Shown one piece after another: positions 49,346 through 60,342 of a stretch of DNA of 64,000 bases (the stretch's first letter is position 1; each line of letters begins with the position of its first letter). The notes under the pieces were generated by a model, which was not told the origin of the DNA, ran no database searches, and saw only the letters and a program-made list of their open reading frames with translations. A program made the translations under genes and the position numbers. This DNA comes from Welwitschia mirabilis (Eukaryota > Gnetophyta > Gnetopsida > Welwitschiales), in contig JBOZIK010000001.1 in NCBI GenBank assembly GCA_051453625.1, forward strand, positions 115,884,373-115,948,372, read 5' to 3'.

Positions 49346-49516
49346 TTGGTGTTTAATCTATCAAGCCAAGTGGTAGTAGATTTCTTACCTTTATCTTGAG
49401 AAAAATATTTCTTATTATTATTTAAAGGATAAGGGAAAGTATGATTTTTTAAGATTTTAATATTCTCTTTTTCTTCATTATTATTATCAGTTTGGGATGT
49501 TGAAGCCTCTTGGATA
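49346..49516 (-). repeat. Gag fragment duplicated in front of RT
   Basis: Matches 50202-50385 in the gag relic, including 'tttaatctatcaagc', 'gatttcttaccttt/tatcttgaga' and 'tatgattttttaagat'. It joins RT at a point where gag LDRLNTN and the RT-upstream LDRL coincide. The other end lies in a 187-N gap. Confidence 0.75.
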
Positions 49517-49703
49517 NNNNNNNNNNNNNNNNNNNNNNNNNNNNNNNNNNNNNNNNNNNNNNNNNNNNNNNNNNNNNNNNNNNNNNNNNNNNNNNNNNNN
49601 NNNNNNNNNNNNNNNNNNNNNNNNNNNNNNNNNNNNNNNNNNNNNNNNNNNNNNNNNNNNNNNNNNNNNNNNNNNNNNNNNNNNNNNNNNNNNNNNNNNN
49701 NNN

Positions 49704-50040
49704 TCTACCTAAAAGTAGTGGTTAACCTTCATTTTTCTCAACTTCAACCACAACCACATTTATTGGATAGAATGCTTCCTTAATTTGAATTACCAAGTCT
49801 TTGATTACTCCTAAAGGTCTCTTCACTGATGTATTTGCCAATTCTAAGATAATTCATGTAGGCTTGATTCTACTTTTTAAACCAAGTCATTAACAAATAT
49901 GTAAAGGCATAATATTAACACTCAATCCTATATCACTTAAGACATTATTTATTCTTTTATTTTCTTCTAAAGTAACACAGGCTATGGCTTCCTCTGGATC
50001 CTTAAACTTTGGACATTTTTATAATACTAAGTTGGTTATA
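49704..50040 (-). pseudogene. E2 aspartic protease relic
   Basis: The minus strand reads EAIACVTLEENKRINNVLSD followed by IGLSVNIMP, with the active site eroded to SDIG where D-[ST]-G-A is expected. Then come IILELANTSVKRPLGVIKD, AFYPINVVVVEVEKNEG and LLLGR, matching 'L.LAD.S...P.G.IEDV.V.V....FP.DF.VL' and 'LGRPFL'. It would have processed Gag-Pol. Confidence 0.8.
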
Positions 50041-50101
50041 GATTGGGCTAGGAAGACTTTACTAGGCATAGTTCCTTTTTGTTTTCTCCTTATTATATCT
50101 T

Positions 50102-52262
50102 TTACAACTTAGAATATTTAGGATTTTCTTTAAAAAGTTTCCAAAATGATAAATTTATGCTCACATTTTGCATTAAGGCTTTAAGATATTCATCAAAAGT
50201 AGAATTGGTATTTAATCTATCAAGCAAAGGGGTTGCAAGTTTCTTACCTATATCTTGAGAAGAATTTTTCTGATTATCATTTAAAAGTGAAGGAAAAGTA
50301 TGATTTTTTAAGATTTCAATATCCTCTTCTTCTTCTTCATTCTTAGCAGTTTGGGATATTGAAGCCTCATGAGTAGGAGGTGCTATATCATTTTCATTTC
50401 TTATCACAACCTTATAATCTTTTCTTACTTCATTAGGATTTGGTAAAGTTTGTCTTGCAAATAATCCTTGTGGTCTTTGATTACCAAGCATATATTGTTG
50501 AAGGACATTAACAAGATTTTTAATATTTGAATTTATCTTCTCTTGAGATTTTTTTAACTCATCAATGAAATTTCTAAGTAAATCATTTTGGTTTTGAGAG
50601 TCTGATATGCTTTCTTGATAATTTAAGTTGCTTAGTTGAAAGCTTGCTTAGTTGAAAGCTTGAGTGGTTTGTTTAAGAGTTAGCATTCTAAAATATATTT
50701 CTAAATGATTGAAAATTTAGATGATTTTCTTAAAATTTCTTAAATTATTTTTAAAAGATTAAAAATTTGGTTTTCCATTCATCCTATGTTGAAATTGATT
50801 TTGATTTTGATGTTGATTTTGTGTTCTAAAGTTTGCAGACTTCTTATTGAATGCACGCATCTCTTCAATCTTTTCTTTGTAAGTAGGTAATAAAGGAAAA
50901 TATTTTATTACATGGTATTTATTTTCATATAAATCACAAGTTGGAANNNNNNNNNNNNNNNNNNNNNNNNNNNNNNNNNNNNNNNNNNNNNNNNNNNNNN
51001 NNNNNNNNNNNNNNNNNNNNNNNNNNNNNNNNNNNNNNNNNNNNNNNNNNNNNNNNNNNNNNNNNNNNNNNNNNNNNNNNNNNNNNNNNNNNNNNNNNNN
51101 NNNNNNNNNNNNNNNNNNNNNNNNNNNNNNNNNNNNNNNNNNNNNNNNNNNNNNNNNNNNNNNNNNNNNNNNNNNNNNNNNNNNNNNNNNNNNNNNNNNN
51201 NNNNNNTTTCCTTCACATAAAAAATCTACAAGTTGTTTGGTTTGGCTATTAAGTCTACTATAAAAATAATTTACTAATTCTTCTTAAGTGAAAGCATCTA
51301 TAGGATTAGAATGTATGGCAGTGAAAAATTACTCATAAGTGAAGGCATAATCTTCATTAGGTTGTTGTTGGAAATTCATTACTTCTTTATTTCTTTTTCT
51401 CATGTTTGTTTCACTTATAAATCTTTTTATAAATGCANNNNNNNNNNNNNNNNNNNNNNNNNNNNNNNNNNNNNNNNNNNNNNNNNNNNNNNNNNNNNNN
51501 NNNNNNNNNNNNNNNNNNNNNNNNNNNNNNNNNNNNNNNNNNNNNNNNNNNNNNNNNNNNNNNNNNNNNNNNNNNNNNNNNNNNNNNNNNNNNNNNNNNN
51601 NNNNNNNNNNNNNNNNNNNNNNNNNNNNNNNNNNNNNNNNNNNNNNNNNNNNNNNNNNNNNNNNNNNNNNNNNNNNNNNNNNNNNNNNNNNNNNNNNNNN
51701 NNNNNNNNNNNNNNNNNNNNNNNNNNNNNNNNNNNNNNNNNNNNNNNNNNNNNNNNNNNNNNNNNNNNNNNNNNNNNNNNNNNNNNNNNNNNNNNNNNNN
51801 NNNNNNNNNNNNNNNNNNNNNNNNNNNNNNNNNNNNNNNNNNNNNNNNNNNNNNNNNNNNNNNNNNNNNNNNNNNNNNNNNNNNNNNNNNNNNNNNNNNN
51901 NNNNNNNNNNNNNNNNNNNNNNNNNNNNNNNNNNNNNNNNNNNNNNNNNNNNNNNNNNNNNNNNNNNNNNNNNNNNNNNNNNNNNNNNNNNNNNNNNNNN
52001 NNNNNNNNNNNNNNNNNNNNNNNNNNNNNNNNNNNNNNNNNNNNNNNNNNNNNNNNNNNNNNNNNNNNNNGTTGGAGGAGATCTTCATTGTTTTTTCCAT
52101 TAAAAATGAGATAAGCATTTAAATTTCTTAACTCGACATTATCACCAAGAGGTAGGTCAAAAGGGGTTTGGATTTTATGTTTTTTATTGACTATAAGATC
52201 TCTAAGGATGAATTCGCATTCAGAATTATGGGGGTAGTAGTGGTTCCAATAATAATAAGGTA
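50102..52262 (-). pseudogene. E2 gag relic
   Basis: Starts near 52262 with HNSECEFILRDLIVNKK, LPLGDNVELRNLNAYL and LIFNGKNNEDLLQ. After a 633-N gap it continues with AFIKRFISETNM and EELVNYFYSRLNSQTKQLVD (51215-51290), the conserved gypsy gag helix region ('..FY.GL....R..VD'). After a 260-N gap an intact 129-codon stretch at 50102-50491 gives ARQTLPNPNEVRKDYKVV, an EEEEEDIEIL acidic run, then ATPLLDRLNTNSTFDEYLKA, the usual gag-protease linker. About 0.9 kb is N. Confidence 0.75.
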
Positions 52263-52910
52263 ATTATGTAAAGTAACCTATTTTTGTTTTTGTGATAAAT
52301 TTGACACCATAATAAAATGAATTTCTTTTAAACTATCTTTTCAAAAATTTTCTTTTAAAAAATTAGATTCAAAAATAATAAATGTACAAAAATCTTCTTA
52401 TTAAATTTTTAAAATATTTTGCATACCTTGGTTAAGTTCATAGTTGATCAAACCTTCTTAGATCTTTTCTTTGATCAAAGATCACTCTCTCTAATATTTT
52501 ACCTTTTTACTAGAATTTACCATGTCCTAGCATGCTTAGTTCTATTCTAAATGTGTTTTCTCTATGATCATCTAGATGATGTTCCTAAATGACAAGACAC
52601 ACAAAAAACCTAGGAATAAAAAAAGCAAAAAAACAAAATCATGAAATAAAACAAAATGAAAATAGATGATCATCTACTAAGTCATCTAGATGACAGAGGA
52701 AATGATAAGCAAACCCTATTTCTTAAGAAAAATGAAAAATGCTAAGTCTCATAGGCCATCGTCGTCATGCATCATCTAGATGACTAAGAGAATGATAGCG
52801 TATTTATTTCAAAATGCTACTACAAGAATACAACACTATTATAGATAAATACCTAAACCAAAATCCAAGAACTTACTTAAGCAATAAAAATCATTAAACT
52901 CCACATAGTC
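52263..52910 (-). other. E2 untranslated leader
   Basis: No frame. Three copies of the ATCATCTAGATGAT-type palindrome occur at 52567-52580, 52681-52694 and 52771-52784 (the last imperfect). Confidence 0.6.
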
Positions 52911-52928
52911 TTTCCACCAATGATGCTA
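52911..52928 (-). other. E2 primer-binding site (tRNA-Asp type), decayed
   Basis: The minus strand reads TAGCATCATTGGTGGAAA, a few bases after the LTR end (CACAACA). Against TGGCGCCGTTGCCGGGGA, 10 positions are identical, 7 are G-to-A or C-to-T, and 1 is a transversion. Confidence 0.65.
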
Positions 52929-52931
52929 AGA

Positions 52932-54299
52932 TGTTGTGGTACATATTTATATAAACATTACATCCTTAAATAAATCCTATAAATCATAAATATATATATT
53001 TTACACAACACAACACACTAATATAGATGGGAGTGATCCAAATGTTATAATCGTATTGAAGGCACAAATGAAAAGAAAGATAATTAATTTTAAAAATAAG
53101 ACACTATGTAACCTTAATATAGAATAAAATAAAAATGCAAAAATAATAATGCAAATTATCATAGTTCTATTCTAAATGTAACTTCTATGCAATTACCAAA
53201 TCAACCTATCACAGAGATCATTCTTGTATAACCTACATCAATTAAGGAAAGTTTTCATCAGACAAAAACCAACTTAAGCTATTAGGTACATCAAAAAAAA
53301 TATGAAAACAATGCAAAGTTAATCTAGCAAATTAAATGCAATGCAACTAAACTAATAATTTCAACTTTAACAAAGGTTTTTATCATGATCTATATCATGA
53401 AATTAGTTATTACAAAATCAAAAGCAACATAAACCATAAGGGAAATTTACAAATAAAATGTATAAAAATAAAAATAAAGTTTTAATTAAAAGCAAACTAG
53501 CATTTATGTTACAAAATAGCAACATCCCAATGAAGGATACATAGCCCAACACCAAGGAAGACATCTCTCTACAACAACAATGGATGGATCTCTTGCCCTT
53601 TAATCTCCTATCATGAGAAGTTCCAGTACCAAANNNNNNNNNNNNNNNNNNNNNNNNNNNNNNNNNNNNNNNNNNNNNNNNNNNNNNNNNNNNNNNNNNN
53701 NNNNNNNNNNNNNNNNNNNNNNNNNNNNNNNNNATCTCCTATCATGAGAATTTCCAGTGCCAAAGAAGATGAAAAATAAAGTTAAGAGTAAAGGAGGTAT
53801 TTATTACAAAATATACTCTAAAATCAGAAAATTCAAACAGATGCACTAATAATTCTAATAACTACACAAGAATCTATAAGCCACATATCTAGAGTTTGGT
53901 GAGGTTTGTTGAAGTGTTTATTTTAGGTGTCATCCTTCCTATCGGTCAGGCATCATAGGAGATGATGCCATATCATATAAATTCCACATCAACTACTAGA
54001 TTGATCCAGTAAGCATCCTTCTTTACTTGAGTATTTCTATAATTTGTATGATTACCTAGATGATTAGGTAGATGATGAGATTTTACGAAGTATTTTCTTA
54101 TGTTTCATTAGCTTCTTTGATTGTAAGACTGTTTCTTCAGATAGGAAGTATTGTAAATTGATTCAAATGATGTCAAATGTAATGAAAATGACATTTGCCT
54201 TAGCTCTCCATCAATGTTAAAACTCAACATAAATATATCTAATGTCTTGCAAAACTACTTAAAATACTCTATTAAATACATACAATTTGATAGTTATGC
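52932..54299 (-). repeat. E2 5' LTR
   Basis: Plus-strand start TGTTGTGGTACATATTTAT. Its reverse complement matches the end of the solo LTR at 31735, and the whole is collinear with 38926-40156. A 100-N gap at 53634-53733 has duplicated edges ('atctcctatcatgagaa'), so the assembled LTR is longer than real. The outer edge lies near 'gatagttatgc'. Confidence 0.75.
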
Positions 54300-54991
54300 T
54301 TTTGCAATTTATGAATGATTAATTAGATTTTAGCCAATTAAAAGGCATTCAAAAACCTATGAATTCTTATTATAGGATNNNNNNNNNNNNNNNNNNNNNN
54401 NNNNNNNNNNNNNNNNNNNNNNNNNNNNNNNNNNNNNNNNNNNNNNNNNNNNNNNNNNNNNNNNNNNNNNNNNNNNNNNNNNNNNNNNNNNNNNNNNNNN
54501 NNNNNNNNNNNNNNNNNNNNNNNNNNNNNNNNNNNNNNNNNNNNNNNNNNNNNNNNNNNNNNNNNNNNNNNNNNNNNNNNNNNNNNNNNNNNNNNNNNNN
54601 NNNNNNNNNNNNNNNNNNNNNNNNNNNNNNNNNNNNNNNNNNNNNNNNNNNNNNNNNNNNNNNNNNNNNNNNNNNNNNNNNNNNNNNNNNNNNNNNNNNN
54701 NNNNNNNNNNNNNNNNNNNNNNNNNNNNNNNNNNNNNNNNNNNNNNNNNNNNNNNNNNNNNNNNNNNNNNNNNNNNNNNNNNNNNNNNNNNNNNNNNNNN
54801 NNNNNNNNNNNNNNNNNNNNNNNNNNNNNNNNNNNNNNNNNNNNNNNNNNNNNNNNNNNNNNNNNNNNNNNNNNNNNNNNNNNNNNNNNNNNNNNNNNNN
54901 NNNNNNNNNNNNNNNNNNNNNNNNNNNNNNNNNNNNNNNNNNNNNNNNNNNNNNNNNNNNNNNNNNNNNNNNNNNNNNNNNNNNNNNNNNN

Positions 54992-55285
54992 GTATTTTCT
55001 TATGTTGCATTAGCCTCTTTGATTGTAAGACTATTGCTTCAAATAGAAAGTATTGTAAATTGCTTCAAATGCTGTTAAATGTAATGAAGATTACATTTTC
55101 CTTAGCTCTCCATCAGTGTTAAAAAATTAGTATAAATATATCTAATGTCCTGCAAAACTACTTAAAATACCCTATTAAATACATACAATTTGATAGTTAT
55201 GCTTTTGCAATTTATGAATGATTAGTTAGATTTCAGCCAATTGAAAGGCATTTAAAAACCTATGAATTCTCATTATAGATATGAA
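54992..55285 (-). repeat. Second copy of the E2 5' LTR end and flank
   Basis: Matches 54098-54378 including about 80 bp of sequence outside the LTR ('caatttatgaatgatta', 'cctatgaattct.attatag'). The copies are separated by a 613-N gap. Shared flank means one locus assembled twice. Confidence 0.75.
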
Positions 55286-56894
55286 AATATTCTTAATTAA
55301 GTTATTCATATTGAATTCTTTATTTCTTCATCAACTTCATTTTTATTAAGGCTGTAAGTTACTAGTACAATTACAATGCATAAGGTGCTTTTCATATTTG
55401 TGAAAAAAAAAGAGTGAGAGAGGGAGAGATAAAATTTTCAAAAGACAAATTAAATATTAATTTATACTATAAAAGAACTTTACATAATCATTTCTAATCT
55501 ATCTTATGGATTACAAAATAAGGAGAAAAGTTACTTAATGGCCTATGTCCTATGTAATGAATTCTACTACTCATAATAAAAGGAAGATTAGTGGCTCAGA
55601 AATGAGCACTCTATAATGGAAGGAATCCAAGGTAAAAGGAGATACACCTCGAAGTATGTTATAATTATCATGTTATTACATACTAGAATTTTATAGCCAT
55701 GTTTTAAGTTAATGCTTGAGATTATAGCAATGATATTTCAATTTTAATTAGTACATTATCATTTTCATTCATGTAATTCAAACAGAATCATGATGTTTTA
55801 TGAATCAGGAATCATCTATTTTTAATTGAAAATAATAGACTTTTGGTAAGTGATTAGCTTTGAATAGAATATTTTCTAATGCAATGTATTTGTTTATATT
55901 TATTAAGTTAGATAATTTCAAAGTTTTAATTGTACTTTTTCTATTCATCATAGGACCATAGAATTAGATTAATTAATTTAATCTTATGAAAAATATTTGC
56001 ATTTCGTTTTCTTTAAAATAAAGTGTCAATTTTTGATAAGTTATCATTTAGGACCTAAATAGTTTAATGTTGTTTTTATGATGCTTTATCTTGCTTAGTT
56101 TATTTTGATTTTCTTTCTTATTTTAGACTAGTATGTATACATTCTACATTTTATCTCTTATCCTTAATGCATCTTTTGTAATCTATTAGATGCTAGAGTA
56201 CCTTGTTCTTATTCTACTAGATTTCTAAGTTTTGATGCATGTATGAATTTTGTAAGGAATTAATTTATATGGAAGTTTTAATAAGTAATTTATTGGATCT
56301 TTAAGAAACAAGTTTTTATGTGGAATTATGTTTATCATAAGCTTAAANNNNNNNNNNNNNNNNNNNNNNNNNNNNNNNNNNNNNNNNNNNNNNNNNNNNN
56401 NNNNNNNNNNNNNNNNNNNNNNNNNNNNNNNNNNNNNNNNNNNNNNNTTAGGCTAGTATGTATACATTTTACATTTTATCTCTTATCCTTAATGCATCTT
56501 TTGCAATCTATTAGATTCTAGAGTACCCTCTTCTTATTCTACTAGATTTCTAATTTTTGATGCATGTATGACTTTTGTAAGGAATTAATTTATATGGAAG
56601 TTTCAATAAGTAATTTACTAGATCTTTAGGAAATAAGTTTTTATGTGGAATTATGTTTATCATAAGCCCAAATCATATGTTTGGACTTAAGGTATATCCT
56701 TTTGTGATAATTATTTTAAATAACTTATTACCCAAAAACAAATGAGATACACTTTATTTTAATAATACAATCATTTTAAAGTGTTATTTTTCATCTTGTA
56801 TCCAAGTTAGCTAGTTTTATGCTTTTTTACTTATCTTCTTAGGAATTAAAACATGTTTAGTGGTTTGTTATGTTATACATCCAACTTGGCCATG
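55286..56894. other. Unassigned AT-rich DNA
   Basis: No coding signal. Segment 56130-56347 is repeated from 56448 across a 100-N gap ('ctagtatgtatacatt.tacattttatctcttatcc'). Confidence 0.5.
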
Positions 56895-58290
56895 TTTAAT
56901 GCTGGTTTGAAGTGCGTTTTTAGGTACATTTAATAGGTTTAATAGTTAAATTATCAATTTCTGATGTTAAGGGTCAAAGATAAGGATTACATAAAATTTA
57001 AAATTAAAATGAATAATTNNNNNNNNNNNNNNNNNNNNNNNNNNNNNNNNNNNNNNNNNNNNNNNNNNNNNNNNNNNNNNNNNNNNNNNNNNNNNNNNNN
57101 NNNNNNNNNNNNNNNNNNAAATTGAAATGAATAATTTTTGAAGATTTTTAAGAAAGTCATTCACATCACTATCCTAGATAAACTAAATAAAAAATGGTAA
57201 TATAGAGAGCATCAATGAGTAGTTATGGATGGTTTTAAGAGGATCTACATGATTGTTTAAATGAGAGAAAGAGAAAATAATTCTTTCTAACTACCATTAA
57301 ATTCTAAGAAACTCATGTTGTAGTAATTAAGAAATAATTTGTTTTATCTATTTCTTAAATGTAATCATCCCTTATTGGTTAGAAATTGTAACTACTTNNN
57401 NNNNNNNNNNNNNNNNNNNNNNNNNNNNNNNNNNNNNNNNNNNNNNNNNNNNNNNNNNNNNNNNNNNNNNNNNNNNNNATAATTGTAACTAATAATCTAA
57501 ATTAATGAGTACCTCTTTAGGCATTTCATTTCTTCATCCTTTATTGCATCTAGGAGTCTTATGATAAGTGAATCATTCTTAATTAAAGAATCCATCCTAC
57601 TTATGAAAATAACTACCTTGCTATTGGTCTAAGGTATCTTCATTGAGGATTTATACATAGATGTACATGAATTTGATTATTAAAGGATTTCTTGAATTGA
57701 TTTTCTTTTAAATTAATTCATCTTATCTTCATTATAGTTTATGTTAATTACAATTAAAGTGGCACTAAGTTGTAGTTGATATAGATTATAAAGATCAATC
57801 TAGTAATGATATATTTGTTAAATAGGTTANNNNNNNNNNNNNNNNNNNNNNNNNNNNNNNNNNNNNNNNNNNNNNNNNNNNNNNNNNNNNNNNNNNNNNN
57901 NNNNNNNNNNNNNNNNNNNNNNNNNNNNNATAGTTTATGTTAATTATAACTAAAGTGACACTAAGTTGTAGTTGATATAGATTATAAAGGTCAATCTAGA
58001 TAATGATATATTTGTTAAATTGATTAGAACTTGCATCTAAAACTACATTTCACCACACATCATATTTCATTTCGTTACATTACATTTTCATCCATTACAT
58101 TTCATCATCATCATCATCATTGCATAATTTTCATTTCATCTCTTATTAATAAGATACAAAAATATATCTTCTCTATTTCAAATCAATTTTCTAAATTCTC
58201 TTCTAGAAGTCTCTGCCAATTTATTACATTAGGATTAATCTCATGATACAAATGTGTTTTTGTGAAAACTTGTGATAGAAATAATGGGTG
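56895..58290 (+). repeat. LTR-like block R2 (keeps an empty target site)
   Basis: Collinear with R1 but without the solo LTR. The insertion point is intact as 'gatgTACATgaatttgatt' (TACAT at 57664-57668). Gaps at 57019-57118 and 57830-57929 have duplicated edges, and 57398-57478 is N. After the block a GGTGTTATGCTTAAAAA string could be an eroded tRNA-Asp PBS, but the match is weak. Confidence 0.5.
58103..58120. repeat. (CAT)6 microsatellite
   Basis: Six uninterrupted CAT units inside R2. R1 has only a shorter version near 31910. Confidence 0.9.
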
Positions 58291-60342
58291 TTATGCTTAA
58301 AAATTTATTGAAATATTTTGTATTAAAGAGCACAAATTAACAATCCAACATTTTCTTATTTTGGACCTTACTAATCTTTTTTTTAATGATAATGATCACT
58401 TTTGATCCTTAAAAGGAGAAGCATTCATCTCTTATTTTCTCTTATTTAAAAGTATTATATTCATTACCATTTCTTAATTTACATGTGTTATTACTACAAA
58501 AGGGTTATGATAATACTCTCTCTATATCATTTAAATTTAATTATATAACTTCAAAAAGACATTGATTTAAATGAATTGTAAATAAGAATTTGCTTATAAA
58601 AGACTAATAATTAAGTCTTTTTTATGGTATAACTAACAACCCTAGATTTTATAAAACTTGAAATCTAATATGTAATTTTATTGCATCTCATAAGATACAA
58701 AGGATCTATTGGATATAGAACATATTCATGACATGAATCTTAAGAACATCACTTATGAAATTGTGAATTATTTTAAGTGTAAGTTAAATAGCTTTAGCAG
58801 ATCATAGATTGGAATATAACACTTCCTTTTATTTGATTTTCTAATATTGATGATGAATGAAGAGAAATATGTTTTTCATCCTTTATGGTATTACTATCAT
58901 AAAATTAGCAAGTTCTTTCTCTATGAGGAATTTTCTACCATCTACTTGTATTAACTTGAAAATAATAGGATCTCATTCATACCTATAATTTGGATTAATA
59001 GATGGAGAGGTATACTATCTTTCAAATAGGTAACCTCTATATATATTCCTCCTTTACTATTATCCAAGTGAAAATTTTTATTTTCTTTAGCATTTTCCCA
59101 CGTTTTCTAAAGATAATTTTTAGTTATGAGTTGTTGATGTTCTTTAGGTTTAGTATGAAAAATTATTTCCTTAATATTTCATTACTTAAACCACCTCCTT
59201 TTGTAATCAAACCATCCTTGTTCTTGTATTGCATAAATAACTTTCTCAAAAAATTTTCATGGCTACTATAAGGTAGCTAATGGGCATAACCTATAAATCA
59301 GTAAATGGCTTCAGTTTTAAGTAGTATTAAATTTTAAGCTAAATGTATGATTTCATATCAACTTTATTACATTACTTTAAATTGATTCCAAAAAAAAAAA
59401 TTTATCTCTTTTATTTTTCTCTAAAGTTTATTTGCTATTTCAAGTCCTTAAAGTATGTATCTATACAAGATAGTTGATTGCATAATTATTTAAAATAATT
59501 ATCTCCAAACTTCCTAGGATAGAATATTTTCTCTATTTCATTTCCTCTTATTTAGAACTACTATCCCTTACTTTGGTAATCATGGTAAATTTATTTCTTT
59601 TTATGGATTGCATTGTATAACATAAGGAAAACTTTAGGGTCTTTATTAAATATCATTTTCTAAGTTATGATACCTATACAATGTATTGATATCTTTATTA
59701 AAAATCCTATAACATTCATTATTCACCAACTTGAAATTGATGTTCATTAGTTTTAAGACCGCATCTTCTATCTTATAAGATTATTGAACAAAATTCCCAA
59801 TTTATTGATGAAGGGATGTATTTCATAAAGTTACTAATGCCCCAGTGTATAAAAATATTACTTCAAAAAGGATAAGATAACAATCCAAATTATGTCTTGG
59901 TCTAATCTTATATTTAAAGGGTCCAAATAAGGCATGTTATTAACATAATTTTCAAGTTAATAATAATCATAATTATTAATTATATATTTAGCATATTAAA
60001 CCTTGTAGTAACTAAAGCTACTAGAGGACATGTTATAAAGATATAGGTAAACTTAGTACCTCATAGAAATAAAACTCTAATATATTAATTATTTGGTTTT
60101 GAGTTAATGAATTTCATACTCCATGACTGTCCTTGCTATTAACCTTGTATTTTATTTGGATTGACTCTTCCTTTCTACAAAATCAAATCCATCTTAAATT
60201 TATTGCCCATGTTATTCTAATTTGACTTTATNNNNNNNNNNNNNNNNNNNNNNNNNNNNNNNNNNNNNNNNNNNNNNNNNNNNNNNNNNNNNNNNNNNNN
60301 NNNNNNNNNNNNNNNNNNNNNNNNNNNNNNNTACTATTCTTT
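58291..60342. other. Unassigned AT-rich DNA
   Basis: No domain is readable. An 89-codon Phe/Ile-rich open stretch at 59002-59271 looks like chance translation of AT-rich DNA. A 100-N gap lies at 60232-60331. Confidence 0.4.

Larger units (their letters stand above)
38926..54299 (-). mobile_element. Large Athila-like Ty3/gypsy retrotransposon E2, about 15.4 kb
   Basis: LTRs at 38926-40156 and 52932-54299 bracket, in minus-strand order, a tRNA-Asp type PBS, gag, protease, RT, RNase H, integrase, a 3-kb spacer and a third coding block. Protease-RT-RNase H-integrase order defines Ty3/gypsy. The PBS and an extra ORF after integrase point to the Athila lineage. Several segments are duplicated around gaps, so true length is shorter. 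All frames carry stops. No target-site duplication is recognisable. Confidence 0.8.

Noticed and set aside
51311-52118. Long open frames on both strands
   Set aside because: They consist almost wholly of N (gap 51438-52070). The same applies to frames over 48018-48611, 54379-54991, 50947-51206, 16591-16804 and 1654-2349.
38921-54304. Target-site duplication of E2
   Set aside because: Left tctca and right ttttg do not match, and both LTR edges are eroded or close to gaps.
30070-58290. R1 and R2 as the two LTRs of one 28-kb nested element
   Set aside because: Possible, but similarity continues slightly past the LTR-like end in both and neither has a clear PBS or purine tract. It is not asserted.
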